Shown one piece after another: positions 28,088 through 34,902 of a DNA stretch of 64,000 nt. This stretch comes from Nocardioides perillae (lineage in GTDB: Bacteria > Actinomycetota > Actinomycetes > Propionibacteriales > Nocardioidaceae), in contig NZ_JACCAC010000001.1 of assembly GCF_013409425.1 (NCBI RefSeq), positions 868,001 through 932,000 of the forward strand, written 5' to 3'. Position numbers and translations under genes: made by a program. The first letter of the stretch is position 1. The number at the start of each line of letters is the position of its first letter. The notes beneath the pieces were generated by a model. The model searched no databases. It was not told the origin of the DNA and saw nothing but the letters and a program-made list of their open reading frames with translations.

Positions 28088-29487
28088 TGGCTGCCGCACC
28101 GCGTGACCCCGGCCCGGGGCGTACGCCGGGTCCCCCCGGCCCCTCCGCACCCGCCGGCCCGGCGCCTCGGGCCGCCCGACCGGCGCGCCCGTCCCGCGAG
28201 GCCGAGACCGGTGGGCCCGACGCGCACCGGGGCGCCGACGACTTCCTGGGCGCCGACCCGGCGCACGACCCCTACCTCGACCCCACCGCGCCGCTGGCCC
28301 GCGACCGCGCGCTCGGCCTGGGCGCCGGCACCGCTCCGGGGGGCGCCGCCCGCGACCGCGCGACGTCCGGTGGCCGCGAGGCCGACCTCGCCGCGGCGGT
28401 GGAGGCCCTGCCCGGGCTCGCCCGCATCGCGGCCTCGACCTGGTGGCACACGACGGGCTGGGGCCTGCGCACCTCGGTGAAGGCGACGCGGCGCGTGGCC
28501 CGGGCCGTGACCGACGCCGACGAGGCCGCGGCGCTCGCCCACGACGTCAGCGACACCGCCCACGCGGTGGCCGACCTCGCCAAGGCCGTGTCGGGCGGGG
28601 TGCCGGTGCCCCGCGCCGTCCTCGACCTCGCCGCCGACCTCGCCTCCGACCTGGGGGCCGACCTCGGCACCGCCCTCGACGGCACCCGTGCCGGCCGTCC
28701 CGGCCGCACCACCGGCGCCGGCCGGGGGGGCAGGACCGGCGCGCGGGTCACCCGGGCGCGTGGCGGCTCGGCCGCCGACGCGGTCGTCCCGGGCGACGTG
28801 GTCGGCGGGCCGGAGCAGGGCTCCGGCGCGGGGCTCGTCGGCGGCGTCCGCGGCTCCACCCCGGCCGACGGCCACGGCGCCGCGCACCCGCGCCGGCCCG
28901 GTGGCCGCCCCGCCCTGCCCGCGGACCCGGCCGCCGAGCTGCGCCGGCGCGGCGCCGAGCTGCTCGAGCGCTCGCGCGACGTCTGGGACACCTCGACCGG
29001 GCACCCGGCGCACGGGCGCATCCTCTCCGAGCTCGCGCCCGACGAGGCCCGCATCCTGCTGCTGCTCCTGCGCGAGGGCCCCCAGCCCAGCGTCGACGTG
29101 CGCACCGGCGGGCCGGTCGGGCTGGTCAGCTCGCAGCTGGTCGCCCCCGGCCTGACGATGATCGGCGCGCGCGCCGGCTGCCGGTGGCCCGAGCAGGTGC
29201 CGTCCTACCTCAACAACCTCTTCCGGCTCGGGCTGGTGTGGTTCAGCCGCGAAAGCCTGCAGGACCCGATGGACTACCAGGTGCTCGAGGCGCAGCCCGA
29301 CGTGCTCGACGCGGTGCACTCGGTGCGCTTCGCCAAGGTCGTGCGACGCAGCATCCACCTCACGCCCTTCGGCGAGGACTTCTGCCGGGCAGTCCTGGTC
29401 GACGAGCAGGACGCCGCCGCCGCGCGCTTCCCCGCCCACGCGCTGCCGCCGGAGGGCGACGCGGCCGAGCCGCCCAGCCAGGCCTGA
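28087..29487 (+). CDS. Abi-alpha (DUF4393)-like protein
   Basis: A 466-aa protein. Pro/Ala-rich disordered N-terminus (1-95); a middle helical segment (LARIASTWWHTTGWGLRTS is a similar short hydrophobic patch); a low-complexity linker (about 195-275); and a C-terminal winged-helix-like domain (ILSELAPDEARILLLLLREG, then VPSYLNNLFRLGLVWFS). The C-terminal part resembles Abi-alpha/DUF4393 proteins, named after phage abortive infection, but housekeeping homologues exist in actinobacteria. Translationally coupled to the DUF445-like gene. Assignment is from memory of the family. Confidence 0.55.
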   Translation: MAAAPRDPGPGRTPGPPGPSAPAGPAPRAARPARPSREAETGGPDAHRGADDFLGADPAHDPYLDPTAPLARDRALGLGAGTAPGGAARDRATSGGREADLAAAVEALPGLARIAASTWWHTTGWGLRTSVKATRRVARAVTDADEAAALAHDVSDTAHAVADLAKAVSGGVPVPRAVLDLAADLASDLGADLGTALDGTRAGRPGRTTGAGRGGRTGARVTRARGGSAADAVVPGDVVGGPEQGSGAGLVGGVRGSTPADGHGAAHPRRPGGRPALPADPAAELRRRGAELLERSRDVWDTSTGHPAHGRILSELAPDEARILLLLLREGPQPSVDVRTGGPVGLVSSQLVAPGLTMIGARAGCRWPEQVPSYLNNLFRLGLVWFSRESLQDPMDYQVLEAQPDVLDAVHSVRFAKVVRRSIHLTPFGEDFCRAVLVDEQDAAAARFPAHALPPEGDAAEPPSQA

Positions 29488-29503
29488 CCGGGGCTGCCCC
29501 GCG

Positions 29504-30007
29504 TCAGTGGGCGAGGTGGCAGAGCGTGTCGACGGCGGCGCGCACGTCGGCGTCGCGCTCGGTGGTGACCCAGCGGAAGGGGCGGTCCCCGTCGCGCAGC
29601 GGCACCCCACCGGCGTGCGCCGCGGGGTCGGCCTCGGCGGGCGCCACCTCCTCGGCGGCGAGACCGGCGGAGCCGTCGCGCGAGAGGACCAGCACGTTCC
29701 ACTCGCGCACGAGCTGCTCGTCGGGGTCCAGCTCGTGCAGGTGCAGCCCCGCGACGCAGGTCAGGTCGTCGCGGCCGGTCAGCCCGACGCCGTAGGCGTG
29801 CACGGGCACGCTGCGGCCCGCCAGGCGGCGCCACACCATCTCGGTGAGCGTCGTCAGGTGCTCGACGCGCTGCAGGGTGGTGTGCAGGGTCGCGCCCGGG
29901 GACCCGAGGGCGACGCCCTCGAGGTCGCGGCTGACGCCGACGAGGCTCCGCTTGGGTGCGGTCTGCGGCTCGCCTCGCGGGGCCAGCACCGTCCACGGCG
30001 TGCTCAC
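29504..30007 (-). CDS. DICT-like domain protein (tentative)
   Basis: A 167-aa soluble protein from GTG 30007 (VSTPWTVLAPRGEPQTAPKR). KRSLVGVSRDLE near the N-terminus, REWNVLVLSRDGSAGLAAEE and the ending FRWVTTERDADVRAAVDTL are reminiscent of the DICT sensory domain (LVxLSRxLE ... and F-x-x-V-x-T-xD). Those domains usually accompany diguanylate cyclases or phosphatases, but this one stands alone. Moderate to low certainty on the family; the gene itself is well supported. It converges on the DUF4393-like gene. Confidence 0.6.
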   Translation of the reverse strand: MSTPWTVLAPRGEPQTAPKRSLVGVSRDLEGVALGSPGATLHTTLQRVEHLTTLTEMVWRRLAGRSVPVHAYGVGLTGRDDLTCVAGLHLHELDPDEQLVREWNVLVLSRDGSAGLAAEEVAPAEADPAAHAGGVPLRDGDRPFRWVTTERDADVRAAVDTLCHLAH

Positions 30008-30095
30008 GCGGACCAGCGTAGGTGGCGCACGGGGCTGGTGGGGCGCTTTCGTGGAGCCCCCGCGCGGACTGCACCGCAGGGGTGAGGAGAGTGCG

Positions 30096-30128
30096 GGGCC
30101 CGGCCGTCCCTCCCCGGCGGCCGGGCCC
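30096..30128. terminator. GC hairpin upstream of cobQ-cobK
   Basis: GGGCCCGGCCG and its exact complement form an 11-bp stem with an 11-nt loop in the 225-nt gap between divergent genes at 30007 and 30233. Could be a terminator or leader structure. Confidence 0.45.
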
Positions 30129-30232
30129 GAGACGGATCCTGGCACGGCCCGCGGCCCGCGCGGGGCGTCCTGAGAGGATCTTGCGGATCGCCTGCGCGGA
30201 CCCTGCGCCTGCGCCACCCGGAAGGAGCGTCC

Positions 30233-32776
30233 GTGCCCGTGCCCGAGCCCGTGCCCGAGACCACGTCCGAGCCGCACCGGGCGGCGGCAGGGGCGGCCGG
30301 GTCCTGGCCCGCGGCGCTGCCCCGGCGGCTGCCGGGGCTGCTCGTCGCCGGCACCACCTCCGACGCCGGCAAGACCGTGGTGACGACCGGGCTGTGCCGC
30401 GCGCTGGTGCGCCGCGGGGTGCGAGTTGCGCCCTTCAAGGCGCAGAACATGTCGAACAACTCGATGGTCTGCGCCGACCCCGCGCGCCCCGGCGTCGGGG
30501 CCGAGGTCGGGCGCGCGCAGTGGGTGCAGGCGCGGGCCGCCCGCGTCGAGCCGGAGCCGGCGATGAACCCCGTGCTCCTCAAGCCCGGAGGCGACCGCGC
30601 GAGCCACGTGGTCGTGATGGGCCACCCCGGAGGCACGGTGTCGAGCAGCGACTGGGCGACCGGGCGCCGCCACCTGCGCGACGCCGCCTTCGCCGCGCTC
30701 GAGGACCTCGCCTCGCGCCACGACGTCGTCGTCGCCGAGGGCGCCGGGTCGCCGACCGAGATCAACCTGCGCCGCAGCGACTACGTCAACATGGGCCTGG
30801 CCCGGCACGCCGGGCTCCCGACGGTGGTGGTCGGCGACGTCGACCGCGGCGGCGTCCTCGCGGCCTTCCACGGCACGGTCGCGCTGCTCGAGGCTGCCGA
30901 CCAGGCACTGGTGGCCGGCTTCGTGGTCAACAAGTTCCGCGGCGACGCGTCGCTGCTGGCCCCCGGCACGGCGGAGCTCGCCCGCCTCACCGGCCGCCCG
31001 ACGTACGGCGTGCTGCCCTGGCACCCGGGGCTGTGGCTCGACAGCGAGGACGCGCTCGACCTCGAGGGGCGCCGCTCGCGCGACCCCCACGGCGAGGCGC
31101 TGCGGGTGGCGGTGGTGAGGCTGCCGCGCATCTCGAACTTCACCGACGTCGACGCGCTCGGGCTCGAGCCGGGGGTCGACGTCACCTTCGTCTCCGACCC
31201 CCGCGGGCTGCGCGGCGCCGACCTCGTGGTGCTGCCCGGCACCCGCGCGACCGTCGCCGACCTGGCGTGGCTGCGCGAGCGGGGGCTCGACGAGGCGGTG
31301 CGCGCGCACGCCGCCGCGGGCCGCCCGGTGCTCGGCATCTGCGGCGGCTTCCAGCTGCTGGGCCGGGAGGTGCGCGACCCGGTCGGCGTCGAGGGCGCCC
31401 CCGGCACGGTCGTCCCCGGGCTCGGGCTGCTCGACGTGGTCACCGACTTCGCAGCCGACAAGGTGCTGCGGCTCCCGCGGGGATCGGCGCTGGGGCAGCA
31501 GGTGACGGGTTACGAGATCCACCACGGCCGCGTCACCCGCGGCGAGGGTGCCGAGGAGTTCCTCGGCGGGGCGCGCGCGGGCTCGGTCTGCGGCACGCTG
31601 TGGCACGGGTCGTTGGAGTCCGACGGGTTCCGCGAGGCGTTCCTGGCCTGGGCCGCTGCCGCCGCCGGCGCGGCGTACGTCCCGGGTGGGGTGCGCTTCG
31701 AGGCGGCCCGCGAGGCCCGGCTCGACCTGCTCGGCGACCTGGTCGAGGAGCACCTCGACGTCGACGCGCTGCTCGACCTCGCGCTGTCCGGTGCGCCGGC
31801 GGGATTGCCGCTGCTCGAGCCGGGGGCCTCGCGCGGGTCGGCTCGCGGTGGTGCGTCATGCGATCCGTGCGCAGTGGCGTCGGGACCGCATGACGCAACG
31901 GGAGGCGCGGGTGGCGGCTCCGGTGGTGTGTCATGCGATCCGCGCGCAGTGGCGTCGGGACCGCATGACGCAACGGGAGGCGCGGGCGGCGGGCGAGCAC
32001 GGCAGGGCCGGGCGCCGCGGGTGCTCGTGCTGGGCGGGACGGGCGAGGCGCGCGAGCTCGCCCGGCAGCTGGTGGACGACGGCGTCGACGTGGTCTCCTC
32101 CCTCGCCGGGCGGGTGGCTCGCCCGCGGTTGCCGGTCGGCGACGTGCGGCTGGGTGGGTTCGGGGGCGTCGAGGGGCTGCGCGCGCACCTGCGGGAGGAG
32201 GCGTACGCCGGCGTCGTCGACGCCACCCACCCCTTCGCCGCGGGCATCACCGAGCACGCGGCCCGCGCCTGCGCCGAGGAGGGCGTGGCGCTGCTGCGGC
32301 TCGCGCGGCCGGGGTGGCGGGAGGAGCCGGGCGCCGCGCGCTGGCACTGGGTCGACGACCACGACGAGGCCGCCGCGGCGGCCGCCCGGCTCGGGCGACG
32401 GCCGCTGCTGACCATCGGTCGCCAGTCGCTCGCCCGCTTCGTCGAGCCGCTGCGCGACCACGACGTGCTCGCCCGGGTCGTCGACCCGCCCGAGGGCGAG
32501 CTGCCCCGCGGGTGGCGGCTGCTGCTGGACCGGGGCCCCTACACCCGCGACGGCGAGCGCGGGCTGCTGCTCGGCCACGGTGCCGACGTGCTGGTCACCA
32601 AGGACTCCGGCGGCGACCACACCCGCGCCAAGCTCGACGCGGCCGACGAGCTGGGGATCGGGGTGGTCGTGGTCCGCCGTCCCACCGACCCGACCGGTGT
32701 GCGCTGCGTCCCTGACGTCGCCGCCGCGCGGGAGTGGGTGCTGACGGTGCTGCAGGAGTCACCGGTCGACCGGTGA
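30233..32776 (+). CDS. cobQ-cobK: fused cobyric acid synthase (CobQ) - precorrin-6A reductase (CobK)
   Basis: An 847-aa fusion. Residues about 30-530 are CobQ: P-loop-like [28 protein letters not shown], and a type-1 glutamine amidotransferase with nucleophile Cys370 in [11 protein letters not shown] and a His in [12 protein letters not shown]. It amidates adenosylcobyrinate a,c-diamide to cobyric acid. Residues about 594-847 are CobK ([49 protein letters not shown]), which reduces precorrin-6A. The linker (540-590) is two copies of a 25-residue unit built on a palindrome. The last residues, ESPVDR-stop, come from a family-1 palindromic element. Start GTG 30233 follows GAAGGAG. Confidence 0.95.
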   Translation: MPVPEPVPETTSEPHRAAAGAAGSWPAALPRRLPGLLVAGTTSDAGKTVVTTGLCRALVRRGVRVAPFKAQNMSNNSMVCADPARPGVGAEVGRAQWVQARAARVEPEPAMNPVLLKPGGDRASHVVVMGHPGGTVSSSDWATGRRHLRDAAFAALEDLASRHDVVVAEGAGSPTEINLRRSDYVNMGLARHAGLPTVVVGDVDRGGVLAAFHGTVALLEAADQALVAGFVVNKFRGDASLLAPGTAELARLTGRPTYGVLPWHPGLWLDSEDALDLEGRRSRDPHGEALRVAVVRLPRISNFTDVDALGLEPGVDVTFVSDPRGLRGADLVVLPGTRATVADLAWLRERGLDEAVRAHAAAGRPVLGICGGFQLLGREVRDPVGVEGAPGTVVPGLGLLDVVTDFAADKVLRLPRGSALGQQVTGYEIHHGRVTRGEGAEEFLGGARAGSVCGTLWHGSLESDGFREAFLAWAAAAAGAAYVPGGVRFEAAREARLDLLGDLVEEHLDVDALLDLALSGAPAGLPLLEPGASRGSARGGASCDPCAVASGPHDATGGAGGGSGGVSCDPRAVASGPHDATGGAGGGRARQGRAPRVLVLGGTGEARELARQLVDDGVDVVSSLAGRVARPRLPVGDVRLGGFGGVEGLRAHLREEAYAGVVDATHPFAAGITEHAARACAEEGVALLRLARPGWREEPGAARWHWVDDHDEAAAAAARLGRRPLLTIGRQSLARFVEPLRDHDVLARVVDPPEGELPRGWRLLLDRGPYTRDGERGLLLGHGADVLVTKDSGGDHTRAKLDAADELGIGVVVVRRPTDPTGVRCVPDVAAAREWVLTVLQESPVDR
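31852..31897 (+). repeat. family-3 palindromic element, copy 1 (coding, cobQ-cobK linker)
   Basis: TGCGTCATGCG...CGCATGACGCA, 46 nt, read in frame as [15 protein letters not shown]. Same peptide family as in the chlI-chlD gene on the opposite strand. Confidence 0.9.
31927..31972 (+). repeat. family-3 palindromic element, copy 2 (tandem duplicate)
   Basis: Lies 75 nt after copy 1, read as [15 protein letters not shown]. The surrounding 75-nt unit (25 codons, including the ATGGAGGG tail) is duplicated. Confidence 0.9.
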
Positions 32777-32842
32777 CTCCTGCACCTGTGCCCCGAGTCC
32801 TCGGCCCCCCAGTGCCGGAGTCACCGGCTGACCGGTGACTCC
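32755..32842. repeat. family-1 palindromic element, copy B (H2-H1-H2)
   Basis: A perfect 26-nt H2 palindrome at 32755-32780, a degenerate H1 (32779-32818) and a second H2 at 32817-32842. The element spans the convergent ends of cobQ-cobK and cobD. The first H2 supplies the TGA of cobK and the second, read on the minus strand, supplies the TGA of cobD. Also a plausible bidirectional terminator. Confidence 0.9.
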
Positions 32843-33789
32843 GACGACCGGCCTCGGCGCGCAGCCAGCGCGGCGCAGGCCAGCCCCGCGGCGACCTGGA
32901 CGCGCGTGGAGAGCGCGACCGCGCGGCGTACGTCATGGGCGCCCGGCGCCGGGCCGGCGCCGAGCAGCGGGCGGTGCTGGGTGCCGTAGGGGTAGGGCGT
33001 CTCGCCGCCGAGCGCGACCCCGAGCGCCCCGGCGAAGGCCGCCTCGACCACGCCGGCGTTGGGGCTGGGGTGCGCGGCCGCGTCGCGGCGCCAGGCAGCG
33101 AGCGCTGCCCGAGGGCGGCCGCCGACGGTGGGCGCGAGGCCGGCGGCGAGCGCCCCGGTCAGGCGCGAGGCCGGCAGGTTCAGCAGGTCGTCGAGGCGGG
33201 CCGAGGCACGCCCGAAGCGGTCGTGGCGCGGCGAGCGGTGGCCGACCATGGCGTCGAGGGTGTTGGCGGCGCGGTAGCCGAGCAGGCCGGGCACGCCCGC
33301 GACCGCCCCCCACAGCAGCGGCGCGACGGCCGCGTCGGCGGTGTTCTCCGCGGCGGACTCCACCGCGGCCCGGGCGACGCCCGCCTCGTCGAGCGCCGTG
33401 GTCGACCGGCCCACGATCCGTCCGACCTGGGCGCGCGCGGCCGGGAGGTCGCCCACCTCGAGGAAGCCCTCCACCGCGGCCGCCTCGCGGCCCAGGGTCG
33501 TGCCGCCGAGCACCACCCAGGTCGCGACCGCCGTGGCGGCCGCGTGGGTCACCGGGTGGCGTGCGGTGGCGCGCTCGACCGCGACCCCGGCCAGCGCGGT
33601 GCCCCCCGTGAGCACGAGCGCGTGGCCGAGGCCGCGGAGCACCGAGTCGGCCCACCAGCGGCGCTCGAGCGCCGCCGCGAGCCGGCCGAAGGCGGCCACC
33701 GGGTGGCCGCGCTCGGGGTCGCCGAGCCACCGGTCGGCGGCGAGGCCGAGCAGCAGTCCGGCCGCACGCGACCGGTCCGGGCTCAGCAG
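32821..33789 (-). CDS. cobD: adenosylcobinamide-phosphate synthase CobD/CbiB
   Basis: About 322 aa. Motifs: GLLLGLAADRWLGDPERGHP at the N-terminus, VGRDTS-like VGRSTTALDEAGVARAAVES plus AENTADAAVAPLLWGAVAG, YRAANTLDAMVGHRS, and HPSPNAGVVEAAFAGALGV. Membrane protein joining (R)-1-aminopropan-2-ol phosphate to cobyric acid. No ATG/GTG/TTG start exists in frame between the cbtA overlap and the conserved N-terminus; CTG at 33789 or 33786 are the only nearby choices, so the start is unresolved. It follows cbtA by a few bases. The C-terminus SSESPVSR-stop derives from palindromic element B. Confidence 0.9.
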   Translation of the reverse strand: MLSPDRSRAAGLLLGLAADRWLGDPERGHPVAAFGRLAAALERRWWADSVLRGLGHALVLTGGTALAGVAVERATARHPVTHAAATAVATWVVLGGTTLGREAAAVEGFLEVGDLPAARAQVGRIVGRSTTALDEAGVARAAVESAAENTADAAVAPLLWGAVAGVPGLLGYRAANTLDAMVGHRSPRHDRFGRASARLDDLLNLPASRLTGALAAGLAPTVGGRPRAALAAWRRDAAAHPSPNAGVVEAAFAGALGVALGGETPYPYGTQHRPLLGAGPAPGAHDVRRAVALSTRVQVAAGLACAALAARRGRSSESPVSR

Positions 33790-33793
33790 GCCC

Positions 33794-34519
33794 TCACAGC
33801 GACGCCGCGAGCGCGCGTCGCTCCGCCGCGGCGACCTCGCCCGCCCACGACCGCCCGACCAGCCCCGACAGCGCCGCCGCGAGCGCGACCCACAGCGTCG
33901 CCAGCGTGGCCAGCGAGCCGACCCGGAAGTCCCACAGCAGGTCGGCCGGGAAGCCGCCCACGCCGGCCGCGTCGGGCAGCAGCTGGGCGACGACGGCGAC
34001 CACCACGACGTACGCCGTGGCAGGCGCGACCACCGCCGCCCACGCGCCGCTCCGCTCGAGGAGGCGACGGCCGAGCCACAGCGCGAGGCCGGCCGCGACC
34101 ACGGAGGCGAGCACGAGGGCGAAGTAGCCGGCGGTGCGACCGCCGATGGTCGCGCCGTCACCGACGGCCGGCGGCGTGGCGGGGTACTTCAGGAACGGCA
34201 CGAGCGAGACGGCCACGCCCCCCACCGCGGTCACCAGGGCGGTGGAGGCGGCGGGGGAGAGCCGGCCGAGCCGACCCACGGCGGCGGCCGAGGCGAGCGC
34301 CGCCAGGCCGCCGAGCGCCAGCCCGATCGCGAGGGTGCCGACGAGCAGGCCGACGGTGCGCTGCACGGTGCGCGGCACCGGGCCGTCGCCAGCCGGGCCC
34401 TCGAGGGCGATGGCTGCGTCCACGGACGGCTCGCCCACGGCGTACGCGACGCCGCAGGCGAGCAGGCCGGCCATAAGGCCGGCGAGGAGTCCGTGGACCA
34501 GGAAGGTCCGCGGGGTCAC
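33794..34519 (-). CDS. cbtA: cobalt transporter subunit CbtA
   Basis: A 241-aa integral membrane protein with about six helices; GTG 34519 starts VTPRTFLVHGLLAGLMAGLL. The motifs FLKYPATPPAVGD and LLWDFRVGSLATLATLW are typical of CbtA, the probable cobalt-uptake permease found with CbtB under cobalamin riboswitches. One nucleotide separates it from cbtB. Role in cobalt uptake is from family knowledge. Confidence 0.9.
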   Translation of the reverse strand: MTPRTFLVHGLLAGLMAGLLACGVAYAVGEPSVDAAIALEGPAGDGPVPRTVQRTVGLLVGTLAIGLALGGLAALASAAAVGRLGRLSPAASTALVTAVGGVAVSLVPFLKYPATPPAVGDGATIGGRTAGYFALVLASVVAAGLALWLGRRLLERSGAWAAVVAPATAYVVVVAVVAQLLPDAAGVGGFPADLLWDFRVGSLATLATLWVALAAALSGLVGRSWAGEVAAAERRALAASL

Positions 34520-34520
34520 C

Positions 34521-34742
34521 TCAGTGGCAGGGGTAGCCGAGGAGGTGGCGCCCGTCGTGCACCAGCTCGTGGAGCACGGTGCCGCCGGGGAAGGCGACCG
34601 CACCCTGCGCGGTGGAGACGAAGAAGACCACGAGCTGGGCCAGCAGCCCGGCGAAGAGGAGCCAGGGCCCCAGCTGCGCGAACGAGATCGTGGGGACGGC
34701 CGGCAGTGCCGGGGCCGAGAGGGCAGGGGTCGCCTGCGACAT
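34521..34742 (-). CDS. cbtB: cobalt transporter subunit CbtB
   Basis: A 73-aa protein with one membrane helix (LGPWLLFAGLLAQLVVFFVS) and a C-terminal His-rich metal site, HELVHDGRHLLGYPCH, typical of CbtB. ATG 34742 has the ribosome site AAGGAGG 5 nt upstream. First gene after a cobalamin riboswitch; operon cbtB-cbtA-cobD. Confidence 0.93.
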   Translation of the reverse strand: MSQATPALSAPALPAVPTISFAQLGPWLLFAGLLAQLVVFFVSTAQGAVAFPGGTVLHELVHDGRHLLGYPCH

Positions 34743-34794
34743 GGTGCCTCCTTCAGGGATGACTGCGTCCCTGGTCGATGGGTGGAGTTCGCGG

Positions 34795-34893
34795 GCGCTC
34801 GGGTCTGACTCCACCGCTCGCGGCCGGGGCCGGAGGCGGTGTCACAGTAGCGCGACTGTGCCGGATTCCCACCGGCTTCCTCGTGCTCGCAGG
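34795..34893 (-). promoter_or_regulatory. cobalamin riboswitch upstream of cbtB
   Basis: On the minus strand: GAAGCCGGTGGGAATCCGGC (core), then ACAGTCGCGCTACTGTGACA and, near the 3' end, GGAGTCAGACCC. It has the shape of the short actinobacterial AdoCbl riboswitch. Expected to shut off cobalt uptake and cobD when cobalamin is plentiful. Confidence 0.88.
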
Positions 34894-34896
34894 AGC

Positions 34897-34902
34897 ACCC
34901 TA
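34897..34902 (-). promoter_or_regulatory. -10 box (TAGGGT) of the cbtB riboswitch transcript
   Basis: TAGGGT on the minus strand just upstream of the riboswitch. Its first three bases are the TAG stop codon of the cbiA-cobC gene (34900-34902). Confidence 0.55.
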
